Below are positions 1-9,278 of a stretch of 64,000 nt of DNA, in pieces. The first letter of the stretch is position 1; each line of letters starts with the position of its first letter. A program made the translations under genes and the position numbers. The notes under the pieces are model-generated. The model worked only from the letters and a program-made list of their open reading frames with translations, was not told where the DNA came from and did not search any database. The DNA comes from Pseudomonadota bacterium (GTDB lineage Bacteria > Pseudomonadota > Gammaproteobacteria > Burkholderiales > Gallionellaceae), in NCBI GenBank assembly GCA_021787435.1, contig JAJYLY010000003.1, positions 62,001-126,000 on the forward strand, in the 5' to 3' direction.

Positions 1-869
1 TCCTGTTCGTCGGCATGATCCCGGATCTCGCGATTGCGCGCGACAACATGCAGTCGGGATGGCGCAGGAAGCTCTATACCCTGCTTGCATTGGGCTGGGA
101 GGGCACGGACAGGCAGTGGCGCAATTTCCGCGTGACATATCTCACCATCGCCTGCTTTCTGATTCCGCTGGCGGTATCGGTGCACTCCATCGTGGCATCT
201 GACTTCGGCATGTCTCAGCAACCGGGCTGGCATGTGACTTCATTTCCGCCATACTTCGTCGCGGGTGCGCTGTATTCGGGCTGTGCCGCGATCATCACGC
301 TGTTCATCATCCTGCGCTATGTGTTCAAGTTTGAAGAATACATGACCTTGCCCATCCTTAAGAAGATCGTGCGCCTGACTTTTGCGATTGCGATGGTGTG
401 GACTTATCTCAACTGCGTCGAGTTTGCATCGGTCTGGTACAGCCACGATGCGGTGTCGAAAGACTTGCTGATACAGAAGATGACAGGCCCTTATGCGCCT
501 TTCTGGTGGGCGATGATCTTTTGCGGTTCGATCGTTCCCTTGATCTTCGCCATCAAGCGCTTCCAGACGAATATTCCGGTGCTGTTTGCTACCTCGTTGC
601 TGCTCAATCTGGGCATGTGGCTTGAGCGCTGGATGATCGTCTCGCCGACCTTCTCGCATGGTTACTACCCGTGGACTTGGGATCACGACCAGTGGCCATC
701 GATGATACAGTGGGGAATCGTGTTCGGAAGCTTCGGCTGGTTCACGCTGCTATTCATGGTGTTCTGCAAGATGTTCCCGTCCGTGTCCATGTACGAGGTG
801 AAGGAGATGGTGTATCACCGCTCGTTGCATCTGAAACAAAATGGTACTGTTGAACAAGGAGTGCACTAA
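1..869 (+). CDS. actC: Alternative complex III subunit ActC, 3' part
   Basis: The gene is cut by the window edge; its reading frame begins at base 3 and 288 residues remain. It reads as an NrfD-like polytopic quinol-oxidising subunit of alternative complex III, which passes electrons from quinol to a cytochrome c or oxidase. About six hydrophobic helices are visible, for example around WRNFRVTYLTIACFLIPLAV and WGIVFGSFGWFTLLFMVFCK. The assignment rests on these helices and on the following genes, which match ActD, ActE and ActF in order and size. It ends two bases before actD. Confidence 0.85.
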   Translation, partial: LFVGMIPDLAIARDNMQSGWRRKLYTLLALGWEGTDRQWRNFRVTYLTIACFLIPLAVSVHSIVASDFGMSQQPGWHVTSFPPYFVAGALYSGCAAIITLFIILRYVFKFEEYMTLPILKKIVRLTFAIAMVWTYLNCVEFASVWYSHDAVSKDLLIQKMTGPYAPFWWAMIFCGSIVPLIFAIKRFQTNIPVLFATSLLLNLGMWLERWMIVSPTFSHGYYPWTWDHDQWPSMIQWGIVFGSFGWFTLLFMVFCKMFPSVSMYEVKEMVYHRSLHLKQNGTVEQGVH

Positions 870-871
870 TC

Positions 872-1402
872 ATGAGCAAACGTCATCTACTCGCGCTTTA
901 TGGCGACTTCGACCAGGCGGAAGCGGTCGTCAGGGAGTTGCGCAACACAAAGATCAATGGCTTTGATGTCAACGACGACATGATCGTCAAATCGCCGATC
1001 GAGCATCCTGAAGTTGAGAGATTTCTGGGCGACAAACCTGTTTATGTACAGTGGTTCACGCTGGTGGGCGCGGTGCTTGGCGGTTCGCTTGGGTTTCTCG
1101 GGATATCGAGTGCACAAGCCAATTTCTTCATGCAGATGAAGGGTGGCAAGCCCATCGTACCTCTGCCTCCCAATTTTGTATTGACCTATGAACTGTTTAT
1201 TTTGGGTGGCGTGTACATCACCGTGCTGGGTTTTTTGATCTGCGCGGCATTGCCTGCGAAACGATCTCCCTTATACAACGCCAAGGTATCGGTGGACAAC
1301 ATCGGCATCCTGGTCAAGGCGGAAGAGGCGGCAATTGGCGTATTGAAGACGATCTTTACCAAGCACAAGGCATTAGAAATTCAGGAAGAGGCGGGGAAAT
1401 GA
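872..1402 (+). CDS. actD: Alternative complex III subunit ActD (DUF3341)
   Basis: A 176-residue membrane protein of the DUF3341/ActD type. The N-terminal ~60 residues are soluble and begin with a short beta-alpha stretch (HLLALYGDFDQAEAVVRELR). Two transmembrane segments follow, near residues 62-85 and 108-130. In known complexes ActD is an anchoring subunit without cofactors. The start lies two bases after actC and the stop overlaps the actE start as ATGA, so the genes are translationally coupled. Confidence 0.88.
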   Translation: MSKRHLLALYGDFDQAEAVVRELRNTKINGFDVNDDMIVKSPIEHPEVERFLGDKPVYVQWFTLVGAVLGGSLGFLGISSAQANFFMQMKGGKPIVPLPPNFVLTYELFILGGVYITVLGFLICAALPAKRSPLYNAKVSVDNIGILVKAEEAAIGVLKTIFTKHKALEIQEEAGK

Positions 1403-1953
1403 AAAAGTTATCCTTGGCGGTTTTGTTATTGTTGTCTCCCTGTTTTGCGCAGGCATGGCCGTGGTCGAGAGACATGGCGAACCAGATCAGTATAAAGCCT
1501 CAGGAAAGTCCTGATCCTGCCAATCCTGGCATGTATCCCTTTCCTTCGCGCTCTGTGCCTGTGCCGGGCACAACGGTATTTGTCGAGGACCTGGACGCGG
1601 CGAAGAAGATGGCTAACCCCGTGGTTGCGGATGCCAAGTCGATCCAAAAGGGCAAGCATCTGTTCGAGATTTACTGCACGCCTTGTCATGGATTCAAGGG
1701 GTATGGCGACGGACTGGTCGGGAAAAAACTGATCATGCAGCCTTTCAATCTCTCCTATACCAACACCATGCACAGCTGGCAATCACCGGACTACCCCGAC
1801 GGATATATCTTCGGCTATATGACGCTGGGTGGGGCAGTGATGCCGAGTTATGCCAATGATCTTTCTCCGACCGAGCGCTGGAATGTGGTGAACTACGTGC
1901 GCAAGGTTCTGCAAAAGGCGCCCGCAGGTTATGTGGCGCCGCAGTCGAATTAG
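1399..1953 (+). CDS. actE: Alternative complex III monohaem cytochrome c ActE
   Basis: A 184-residue exported cytochrome c. A signal peptide (KKLSLAVLLLLSPCFAQA) is followed by one haem-binding motif, CTPCH, in the segment GKHLFEIYCTPCHGFKGYGD. A methionine-containing segment near GGAVMPSYAND is the likely sixth ligand. It would carry electrons from the complex core to a terminal acceptor in the periplasm. The signal-peptide cysteine (SPCFAQ) could be lipidated, as in some ActE proteins, but the lipobox is poor. The start overlaps the actD stop. Confidence 0.9.
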   Translation: MKKLSLAVLLLLSPCFAQAWPWSRDMANQISIKPQESPDPANPGMYPFPSRSVPVPGTTVFVEDLDAAKKMANPVVADAKSIQKGKHLFEIYCTPCHGFKGYGDGLVGKKLIMQPFNLSYTNTMHSWQSPDYPDGYIFGYMTLGGAVMPSYANDLSPTERWNVVNYVRKVLQKAPAGYVAPQSN

Positions 1954-1965
1954 GGAGCATATAAA

Positions 1966-2979
1966 ATGTTGACATACAGTAATTGGTCTGTTCTGACGGT
2001 AAGTTTCGTTGTGGTGTTGTCACTGGCCTTGAGTGGCGTGGCATTTTGTTCAGTATTGCATCTGGTTGGCGCCAAGTGGCGTTATAACGTCCGTAACCTG
2101 GCAGTCTCGCTTTATGCGCTGTTTCCGCTTGCGGCCGTGCTGCTGGTGATCCTGTTGGCAGGTGGTTCGCATACTTTCCCTTGGTGGAATGTGCCGGTCA
2201 ACGCGGATTTCCACATGCCTGGCTGGTATCAGCCATACTGGCTGATGTCGCGCGAAGTGGTCGGCATGATTTTCATGATGGCGCTCTACTGGGTGTTCAT
2301 CCAGCGTCAGGCAGTCAGCGATAAAGGCCCTAGGGAATATGCAAGCTTTCACAAGGTCGCAACCTGGATTCCGTTTTTCTTTGTGCTCTACAGCACGATG
2401 ATCGCTTGGGATTTCGAGATGACGCTGGTGCCGCATTGGCACAGTGCAATCTACGGCATGCAGCAGTTTGTTAGTAATTTTGGCATGTTTCTGGCATTCT
2501 TGGTGATCTGGATCTATGTGTTGAACCGGAAAAACAAGCTGGTATCGCCGGTGCCTGAAAAGATTTATAATTATCTCGCGCAGATGTTGCTGGCTTTCAC
2601 CTTGCTGTATATATATACTTATTATGCGCAATTCTTGACCATCTGGTACGGCAATCTGCCTGACGAGACGGATCGCGTATTCGGCATGATGTATGGCGGC
2701 TATGCCTTTGTCTGGTGGACTGTGCTGGCGTTGAAGTTTGTCATACCTTTCGCGGCTCTGTGTTTCCCGGCGACACGGCATAGCATAACAGCGATCACCG
2801 CGGTAGCAACGTCGATCATCATAGGCACGATATGCGAACGTTTTATCTGGATAGCTGGCATATATGGCAGCGGCAGTTATCCTGTGCTTGCGGCTGTTCT
2901 GGTATGGAGCGTTGTTGCGCTGGTGGGATTCTTTCTGGTGCGTGCTTTTATGCAGAACATAAATTTAATTAAGGGGTAA
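1966..2979 (+). CDS. actF: Alternative complex III subunit ActF
   Basis: A 337-residue polytopic membrane protein with about ten hydrophobic segments, the second NrfD-like subunit of alternative complex III. It lies 12 bases after actE and is preceded by AGGGAG. No cofactor ligands are expected in this subunit. No coxAB-like genes follow; sspA begins 7 bases later, so the act operon appears to run into sspAB. Confidence 0.86.
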   Translation: MLTYSNWSVLTVSFVVVLSLALSGVAFCSVLHLVGAKWRYNVRNLAVSLYALFPLAAVLLVILLAGGSHTFPWWNVPVNADFHMPGWYQPYWLMSREVVGMIFMMALYWVFIQRQAVSDKGPREYASFHKVATWIPFFFVLYSTMIAWDFEMTLVPHWHSAIYGMQQFVSNFGMFLAFLVIWIYVLNRKNKLVSPVPEKIYNYLAQMLLAFTLLYIYTYYAQFLTIWYGNLPDETDRVFGMMYGGYAFVWWTVLALKFVIPFAALCFPATRHSITAITAVATSIIIGTICERFIWIAGIYGSGSYPVLAAVLVWSVVALVGFFLVRAFMQNINLIKG

Positions 2980-2986
2980 GAAGGTA

Positions 2987-3583
2987 ATGATGAGATTGTA
3001 TTCGGGGACGGTTTGCCCCTACAGCCATCGGTGTCGTATCGTTTTGTACGAAAAAGGCATGGATTTTGAAATAATCGATGTGGATCAGATGGACAAGTCC
3101 GAAGATATCGCAGCGATCAATCCATACAACAAAGTGCCCGTGCTGGTTGAGCGCGATCTGATTCTGACCGAGGCGAACATCATCAACGAATACATCGATG
3201 AGCGTTTCCCGCACCCGCAGTTGATGCCGGCTGATCCCGTGATGCGTGGGCGTGCCAGGCTGTTTTTGCACCGCTTCGAGCAGGAGTTATACTGCAATGT
3301 GAACATCATTCAGCAGGGTGGAAAATCTGCCGACAAGGCGCGCGCCATCATTCGTGACAACCTGACGCAGTTGTCGCAAATTCTCTCCAAGCAGAAGTAC
3401 CTGCTGGGCAGCGACTTCTCCATGCTGGATGTGGCGGTAGCTCCCTTGCTCTGGCGCCTTGACTATTACGGCATACAGATGGGCAAGGATGCGACTCCTT
3501 TGATGAAGTATTCTGAACGCCTGTTTGCACGACAGGGTTTCATCGATTCCTTAACGCCTGCAGAAAGAGCGATGCGTAAGTGA
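2987..3583 (+). CDS. sspA: Stringent starvation protein A
   Basis: A 198-residue glutathione-S-transferase-fold protein. The N-terminal thioredoxin-like part opens MRLYSGTVCPYSHRCRIVLY, and the C-terminal helical part carries the LDVAVAPLLWRLDYYGI signature of SspA. SspA binds RNA polymerase and alters transcription under starvation or acid stress. Two ATGs are adjacent; the second (2990) matches the usual N-terminus equally well. An SD-like AAGGGGTAAGAAGG precedes. It is coupled to sspB by a 4-base overlap. Confidence 0.93.
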   Translation: MMRLYSGTVCPYSHRCRIVLYEKGMDFEIIDVDQMDKSEDIAAINPYNKVPVLVERDLILTEANIINEYIDERFPHPQLMPADPVMRGRARLFLHRFEQELYCNVNIIQQGGKSADKARAIIRDNLTQLSQILSKQKYLLGSDFSMLDVAVAPLLWRLDYYGIQMGKDATPLMKYSERLFARQGFIDSLTPAERAMRK

Positions 3584-3963
3584 ATGATCTGTCCACGCGG
3601 CCTTACCTGATACGCGCCATATATGAGTGGTGCGTGGATGGAGGTTATACGCCTTACCTTGCGGTGCGCGTCAACGAAAAGACTGAGGTGCCTGTTTCCT
3701 ATGTCAAGGATGGTGAGATTGTGCTGAACATCAGTTCGACTGCGGTGCGCAATCTGGAATTGGGCAACGAATGGATCACCTGCAGCGGCCGCTTTGGCGG
3801 CGTTTCTTTCGATATCTTGGTGCCGGTGAATGCCGTGAGCGGTATTTTTGCCAAGGAGACGGGACAGGGGCTGGTTTTTCAACCTGTCGGCGCGGGTCCT
3901 GAACCTACCGAGCCCACGAAAAAATCAGTACCTGCCAAGCCGCAACTGAAACTGGTCAAATAG
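3580..3963 (+). CDS. sspB: ClpXP adaptor SspB
   Basis: A 127-residue SspB, which recognises ssrA-tagged proteins and delivers them to ClpXP. The substrate-binding domain occupies about residues 5-105 (RPYLIRAIYEWCVDGGYTPY; FGGVSFDILVPVNAVSGIFA). The charged tail ending PKPQLKLVK-like is the ClpX-docking peptide (here AKPQLKLVK). The start is GTG within the sspA stop region. A strong terminator follows directly. Confidence 0.93.
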   Translation: MNDLSTRPYLIRAIYEWCVDGGYTPYLAVRVNEKTEVPVSYVKDGEIVLNISSTAVRNLELGNEWITCSGRFGGVSFDILVPVNAVSGIFAKETGQGLVFQPVGAGPEPTEPTKKSVPAKPQLKLVK

Positions 3964-3970
3964 TTTTAGG

Positions 3971-4003
3971 TAATAAAAAAACCGCTAAGCGGTTTTTTTA
4001 TTA
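3971..4003. terminator. Bidirectional rho-independent terminator (sspB / rpoH)
   Basis: The sequence holds a short GC stem (ACCGCT/AGCGGT) with an A-run before it and a T-run after it, so it can terminate on either strand. It separates the convergent sspB and rpoH genes. Confidence 0.85.
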
Positions 4004-4020
4004 CCTAGAAATCCTCGGCT

Positions 4021-4875
4021 TCAGGCAGCTGATAAACTCGCATGCATCTTGGTCATGGCCTTCTGCTCTATCTGGCGAATGCGCTCTGCGGATACGTTGA
4101 ACTCCGCGGCCAGTTCATGCAGTGTGGCGCTGCTTTCCTCATTCAGCCAGCGGGCTTCGACTATGCGCCGGCTGCGTTCATCAAGGCTGGACAATGCCTT
4201 GGACAGGCCGGCCGCACGCAGACTATCGCGCTCGGAAGTTTCTAGGACATTAGAAGGTTCGTGATCAGCGCTGTCCGCCAGATACTGGATGGGCGCGTAA
4301 TCTTCATCATCGTTCATGCCCGCAGGCTCTAGGCTCATTTCATGACCTGCGAATCGCGCTTCCATTTCAGCAACATCCTGCTCGCTAACGTTGAGCTGTG
4401 TGGCGATATCACTGATTTGCTGGGGCTTCAGCGATTCCAGATCGCGTTTCAGGCTGCGCAGGTTGAAAAACAGCTTGCGCTGCGCCTTGGTGGTTGCAAT
4501 CTTGACCAGACGCCAGTTGCGCACCACGAATTCGTTGATTTCGGCGCGTATCCAGTGCAGTGCAAAAGACACAAGGCGAACACCGAAATCCGGATCATAA
4601 TGTTTGACGGCTTTCATCAGGCCAATGTTTCCTTCCTGAATCAGATCCGCCTGAGGAAGGCCATATCCGGCATAGCCTCGGGCAACGCTGACAACCACGC
4701 GAAGGTGTGACAGAACCAGCTGGCGTGCGGCATCTAGATCGTTTTCGTCGCGGAAACGCAGTGCCAAGGAATGCTCTTCTTCGGGCGAGAGCAGTGCATA
4801 TCGCTTGACCAGGCTGATATAGCTGTCAAGGCTGCCAACGGCAGACGGGATCGGTAAACTGTAATCCATAGTCAT
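4021..4875 (-). CDS. rpoH: RNA polymerase heat-shock sigma factor RpoH (sigma-32)
   Basis: A 284-residue sigma-70 family protein. Region 2 (DLIQEGNIGLMKAVKHYDPD), the RpoH box-like stretch (TTKAQRKLFFNLRSLKR) and region 4 with its helix-turn-helix (TLHELAAEFNVSAERIRQIE) are all present. It directs transcription of chaperone and protease genes. AGGAGA lies 3 bases before the first ATG but about 9 bases before a second in-frame ATG at 4869, so 4869 may be the true start. It is a lone gene, convergent with sspB. Confidence 0.95.
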   Translation of the reverse strand: MTMDYSLPIPSAVGSLDSYISLVKRYALLSPEEEHSLALRFRDENDLDAARQLVLSHLRVVVSVARGYAGYGLPQADLIQEGNIGLMKAVKHYDPDFGVRLVSFALHWIRAEINEFVVRNWRLVKIATTKAQRKLFFNLRSLKRDLESLKPQQISDIATQLNVSEQDVAEMEARFAGHEMSLEPAGMNDDEDYAPIQYLADSADHEPSNVLETSERDSLRAAGLSKALSSLDERSRRIVEARWLNEESSATLHELAAEFNVSAERIRQIEQKAMTKMHASLSAA

Positions 4876-4999
4876 TGTCTCCTAGGAATTTTCATAACGC
4901 TAAGAGTTTTAAAATCAAGATAGGTTCATTCTGCAAAAGCGAAAAGCTTGCAGGAAAGCGGAATGCTAGCGAGAGCAGAGCCGCTTTTGGGATATGTCC

Positions 5000-5191
5000 T
5001 TAAGCGTGGTCCTTGGGTATCGGGCAATCTGAGTTCATCACCTTGCCGGCTGCAATGCCTGCAATCCAGATGCTTATGATGACGCAGATGATGCCTAGCG
5101 ACTTGCTCAAGAAAAATCCGCCTACTATCCACAGGGCAACGGCAAACAATATGGGCAGTACAAGTGATTTGCAGTCTGGCTTATCCATCAT
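5000..5191 (-). CDS. Small two-helix membrane protein, unknown function
   Basis: About 63 residues from two adjacent ATGs (5191 and 5188) preceded by AAAGGA. Two hydrophobic segments are visible (VLPILFAVALWIVGGFFL and LGIICVIISIWIAGIAAGKV) with a short charged tail containing CPIPKDHA. No family is recognised. It lies between rpoH and ftsX on the same strand, separated by unremarkable gaps. The longer frame reaching 5266 lacks an SD at its start. Confidence 0.6.
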   Translation of the reverse strand: MMDKPDCKSLVLPILFAVALWIVGGFFLSKSLGIICVIISIWIAGIAAGKVMNSDCPIPKDHA

Positions 5192-5266
5192 TTTTCCTTT
5201 TAGAACGGGTAGCTGATATGCGCGTATTATGCCACTGTTCTGAATCCCCGTGTCAAGTGTTAGCAA

Positions 5267-6175
5267 TCAACTCGGTTCGATCCCGGATAGGTGGCGACTA
5301 ACCGACAGCCATGCGCCTATCAAACCAAGATAAAGGGAGAACAGCAAGAGCGTAAGGCTGTCTCCAAGGGGCAAAGGCTGTAGGGTGAAGTTGCTGCCAT
5401 AGAGGCGGGACAAGGTTGCGATGGGCTGTTTTAACAGGTAAAGGCTCAAGGCGATGATCAGCCATGCCGTGATGCCGCCCAGTATGCCTTGCATTGCGCC
5501 AAAATAAAGGAAGGGGCGGCGTACGAATGAATTGGTTGCGCCTATCAGCTTTGCGACCTGAATTTCATCGCGCTGGGTCATGATTTGCAGGCGTATCGTG
5601 TTGAAGGTGATCGCGATCAGGGCCAGGCTCAACAGGCTGGCGAGAATAAGTATCAAGATGCGTGTAAATTCCAGTATGGCTTCAAGTTTGTAAACCCAAG
5701 CCGAATCGAGCTGGGCAAGATCGACGCGGGGCAGTTTTTGAAGCTCGTTGCGCAAGTCATCCAGGGCCTTGGCATGGGTTGTCTTCGGCGAGATCACAAA
5801 CGCATCCGGCAAAGGGTTGCTCTCCAAGCCTGCGATTACATCGGTAAGACCGTTGCTTTGACCGAGATTTTTCAGCGCATCAGTACGCGAAATGAACACC
5901 GCTTTGTCGATGGCCGGGTTTTGCGCAAGTTGTTTGCGCAGACGGGCTATGTCGTCAGCGCTTGCATCCATCGTCAGAAACAGGCTGATCTGTGGGGAGG
6001 CAGACGCTTGTGCGAGCATACCTTGTGCGTTTTTCAGCAGCACATACATGCCGGCAGGGAGGCTTAATGCGATGCCGATCACGATGATGTTGAGGAGTCC
6101 CGATGCGGGCGAGGCAAACAGGCGGCGCAGGGCGCTTTGCGCAAGCCGGACATGCTGTCTGATTGCGCTCATCAT
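5267..6175 (-). CDS. ftsX: Cell division protein FtsX
   Basis: A 302-residue permease-like subunit of FtsEX, the ABC-type complex that activates peptidoglycan hydrolases at the septum. It has one helix after a basic N-terminus (about 27-48), a large extracytoplasmic domain (about 50-165) and three C-terminal helices. The MTQRDEIQVAKLIGATNSFV motif is typical of FtsX/MacB-like proteins. The start overlaps the ftsE stop. Confidence 0.93.
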   Translation of the reverse strand: MMSAIRQHVRLAQSALRRLFASPASGLLNIIVIGIALSLPAGMYVLLKNAQGMLAQASASPQISLFLTMDASADDIARLRKQLAQNPAIDKAVFISRTDALKNLGQSNGLTDVIAGLESNPLPDAFVISPKTTHAKALDDLRNELQKLPRVDLAQLDSAWVYKLEAILEFTRILILILASLLSLALIAITFNTIRLQIMTQRDEIQVAKLIGATNSFVRRPFLYFGAMQGILGGITAWLIIALSLYLLKQPIATLSRLYGSNFTLQPLPLGDSLTLLLFSLYLGLIGAWLSVSRHLSGIEPS

Positions 6176-6858
6176 GATGGTGTTTCTCCTTTTCTTGGTG
6201 ATTCGACAGGCTGGATCTCGCCGTGTTTAAGGCAGATCATGCGCACGTGGCTGTTTTGCAGCATGCCGGTATCATGTGTGGAGATCAGCAAGGTTGCGCC
6301 AACCTGATGGAATGAATTGAATATTTTCATGATTTCCTGTGCATATTCCGCATCCAGATTGCCGGTGGGCTCGTCTGCAAGGAGTATGGAAGGACGGTTG
6401 ACGATGGCGCGCGCGATGCACAGGCGCTGCTGTTCGCCGCCTGATAAAGCGATGGGATTGGCCTTTTCACGGCCCAGCAGCCCCACCTTGTCCAGCGCGG
6501 CACGTACGCGCTTTCCGGTTTCCTTATGATCAAAGCCGCAAATTTGCAAAGGCAGCTGAACATTGTCAAACACGCTGCGATCAAACAGCAGTTTGTGGTC
6601 CTGAAAGATCATGCCGATATTCCTGCGCAGATAGGGTAGCGCTGCGCTTTTCAACACGCTGACGTTCTGATTGTTGACCAGCACGGAGCCCGAGTTGGGT
6701 CGTTCTATGGCGGCGATGAGCTTGAGCAGTGTGCTCTTTCCTGCGCCTGAATGACCGGTCAGGAATGCCATCTCACCCTTGGCCAGTTCGAAGCTGACAT
6801 TCTTCAGGGCTTCAAAGCCGCCGGGATAGCGCTTGCTCACCTGATTGAACGAAATCAT
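6172..6858 (-). CDS. ftsE: Cell division ATP-binding protein FtsE
   Basis: A 228-residue ABC ATPase. Walker A is GHSGAGKST, the signature is LSGGEQQRL, Walker B is [12 protein letters not shown], and the H-loop is in STHD. It partners FtsX. The ftsY-ftsE-ftsX order is conserved in proteobacteria and both gene junctions overlap by four bases. Confidence 0.95.
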   Translation of the reverse strand: MISFNQVSKRYPGGFEALKNVSFELAKGEMAFLTGHSGAGKSTLLKLIAAIERPNSGSVLVNNQNVSVLKSAALPYLRRNIGMIFQDHKLLFDRSVFDNVQLPLQICGFDHKETGKRVRAALDKVGLLGREKANPIALSGGEQQRLCIARAIVNRPSILLADEPTGNLDAEYAQEIMKIFNSFHQVGATLLISTHDTGMLQNSHVRMICLKHGEIQPVESPRKGETPS

Positions 6859-7814
6859 GCGGATTCCCCGAGCAACGCGGTGACGAACTCTTCCGCTACA
6901 AAAGGCCGCAGATCGTCCAGTCCTTCGCCCACCCCGATAAAGCGCACCGGTATGGGGTGTGTGCGTGCGATCGCTGCGATGACGCCACCTTTGGCAGTGC
7001 CATCGAGCTTCGTGAGTATCAGTCCAGTCACCCCCAAAGCCTGGTCGAAGGCTTTCACCTGGCTCAACGCGTTCTGCCCAGTATTGGCATCGAGCACCAG
7101 CAGCACTTCATGCGGTGCATCCATCATCGCCTTGCTGATGACGCGTTTGACCTTCCTGATTTCTTCCATCAGATGCGCCTGCGTGGTCAGTCGTCCTGCC
7201 GTGTCGGCCAGAACGACGTCAATTTTTCTGGCTTGGGCTGCATGCACCGCGTCAAAAATCACGGCGGCGGCATCGCCGCTTTGCTGTGCAATCACGGTGA
7301 CATCGTTGCGTTCTCCCCAGGTCAATAGCTGTTCCCGGGCGGCTGCGCGGAAGGTGTCTCCTGCGGCGAGCAGCACGGACAAGCCTTGGGATTGCAAATA
7401 TTTCGCCAGTTTGCCTATAGAGGTGGTCTTGCCTGCACCGTTCACGCCAACCATCATGATCACGAAGGGTTTGTGTGCATCGGGTGCGAGCGGTACGGCC
7501 AGCGGTTTTAACAGTTTGAGCAGGCAGTGTCCCAGCGCTTCCTTGAGCTCTCCTGCTTCGGACAGCTTGTGTTCCTTGACATGGCGGCGCAGGTCGGCAA
7601 GCAGTGAACTGGTTGCCTCCATGCCGACATCGGCCGTGATCAATATTGTTTCCAGCTCCTCATAGAGTTCATCGTCTATCCTGCCGCCGCGACCGAATAG
7701 CTCGCCAAGCTGGCTTCCTGTGCGGGAAAGTCCCGATTTGAGCCGCTCCACCCAGCTCTTTTTTTCGGCTGGCTGGCCGTCTGTTTTTTCAGTCTTTTTC
7801 AGAAAACTAAACAT
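6855..7814 (-). CDS. ftsY: Signal recognition particle receptor FtsY
   Basis: A 319-residue SRP GTPase. A short charged N-terminus is followed by the four-helix N domain and the G domain with GVNGAGKTTSIGKLA, DTAGRL and TKLDGTAKGG. It receives SRP-bound ribosomes at the membrane. The acidic A domain seen in enterobacterial FtsY is nearly absent, which is common in betaproteobacteria. It is the first gene of ftsYEX and is divergent from the M16 peptidase genes. Confidence 0.95.
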   Translation of the reverse strand: MFSFLKKTEKTDGQPAEKKSWVERLKSGLSRTGSQLGELFGRGGRIDDELYEELETILITADVGMEATSSLLADLRRHVKEHKLSEAGELKEALGHCLLKLLKPLAVPLAPDAHKPFVIMMVGVNGAGKTTSIGKLAKYLQSQGLSVLLAAGDTFRAAAREQLLTWGERNDVTVIAQQSGDAAAVIFDAVHAAQARKIDVVLADTAGRLTTQAHLMEEIRKVKRVISKAMMDAPHEVLLVLDANTGQNALSQVKAFDQALGVTGLILTKLDGTAKGGVIAAIARTHPIPVRFIGVGEGLDDLRPFVAEEFVTALLGESA

Positions 7815-7913
7815 CTTGGATGCATTCCGATAGTTGGGGCATAATAGGCAAGGTCACATCATGTGGCCATTTTTGCTATTTTAAGCCGATTAGGCGTGCC
7901 GAGGTTAAGGATT

Positions 7914-9278
7914 ATGCGGATATATCTGTTTTGTATTGCGCTGCTGGTATTTGGGTTGCAGCAGGCGGCTTCTGCCGAGGTCTTCGAGAAAACGCTGGCG
8001 AATGGTTTAAAGGTTATCGTCAAGGAGGATCACCGGGCGCCTGTCGTGGTCCAGCAGGTCTGGTACAAGGCCGGCAGCATGGACGAGATAACCGGCAAGA
8101 CAGGTGTTGCGCATGCGCTGGAACACATGATGTTCAAAGGCACAAGGCTTGTGCCGGCGGGCGAGTTCTCCCGCCTTATCGCGGCGGCAGGCGGGCGCGA
8201 GAATGCGTTCACCAGCGATGACTACACTGCATATTTCCAGCAGCTCGATAAGACCAAGCTGCCGCTGGCGATGAAGCTGGAGTCAGATCGGATGCACAAC
8301 CTTAATCTCTCAGAGAAGGAATTTTCCAAAGAGATCAGGGTGGTGATGGAAGAGCGGCGCATGCGCACAGATGACGATGCGCATGCACTGTTGCAGGAAA
8401 AGATGATGTCGGTGGTCTATGAAGAGCATCCCTATCGGCATCCGGTGATCGGATGGATGAACGATCTTGAGCATTTGACGATCAACGATGTCAGGGACTG
8501 GTACAAGAGATGGTATGCGCCCAATAATGCTACGCTGGTGATTGCAGGCGATGTCGACCACAATAAGGTATTCGCACTGGCAGAGCGCTACTATGGCCGC
8601 ATTCCGAAACACATCGAACCTCTGCGCAGAAATTATATTGAGCCCGCTCAGATCGGCATCAAGCGCATGGTGGTTAAAGCACCGGCAGAATTGCCTCTGC
8701 TGGTGATGGCTTACCATGCGCCCAATGTTGTGGATCCGCTGCGCGACTGGCAGCCTTATGCGCTGGAAATGCTGGCAGGCGTGTTGAGCGGCAACGATGC
8801 GGCGCGTTTGAACAAGCATCTAGTGCGCGAGCAGCAGATTGCAAGCGATGTCAGTGCAGAATATGACGCAACCTCGCGCGGCCCGGCCCTGTTCACACTG
8901 GAAGCCACACCCAGCGAGGGCAAGACGGTGGCGGATGCGGAAACAGCATTGCGCCGCGAAATCGCGCTGATCGTCAAGGATGGTGTGAGCGAACAGGAGC
9001 TTCAACGTGTCAAGGCACAGGTCATGGCAGCCGAGGTATACAAGCTCGACTCCGTATTTTATCAGGCGATGCAGATAGGCCAGATGGAGAGCATAGGGCT
9101 GGGCCAGAAAGCCATCCCGCTGATGCTGGACAAACTGCAAGCCGTGACCGCGGAACAGGTGCGCGATGTCGCAAAAATGCTGTTGAAAGATGACAACCTC
9201 ACCGTTGCTGTGCTGGACCCGCAACCCCTGTCGGGCAAGCCCAGGCGTCAAACTGGAGATTCAAGCCATGTTCGTTAA
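7914..9278 (+). CDS. M16 family zinc peptidase, catalytic subunit
   Basis: About 454 residues with a signal peptide (MRIYLFCIALLVFGLQQAAS). The inverted zinc motif HALEH is in VAHALEHMMFKGT, and the downstream glutamate region is in NAFTSDDYTAYF. Such periplasmic M16B peptidases degrade peptides inside a clam-shell formed with a non-catalytic partner, which here is the next gene. The start at 7914 is preferred over an upstream GTG at 7863 because it gives the signal peptide directly. Confidence 0.9.
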   Translation: MRIYLFCIALLVFGLQQAASAEVFEKTLANGLKVIVKEDHRAPVVVQQVWYKAGSMDEITGKTGVAHALEHMMFKGTRLVPAGEFSRLIAAAGGRENAFTSDDYTAYFQQLDKTKLPLAMKLESDRMHNLNLSEKEFSKEIRVVMEERRMRTDDDAHALLQEKMMSVVYEEHPYRHPVIGWMNDLEHLTINDVRDWYKRWYAPNNATLVIAGDVDHNKVFALAERYYGRIPKHIEPLRRNYIEPAQIGIKRMVVKAPAELPLLVMAYHAPNVVDPLRDWQPYALEMLAGVLSGNDAARLNKHLVREQQIASDVSAEYDATSRGPALFTLEATPSEGKTVADAETALRREIALIVKDGVSEQELQRVKAQVMAAEVYKLDSVFYQAMQIGQMESIGLGQKAIPLMLDKLQAVTAEQVRDVAKMLLKDDNLTVAVLDPQPLSGKPRRQTGDSSHVR

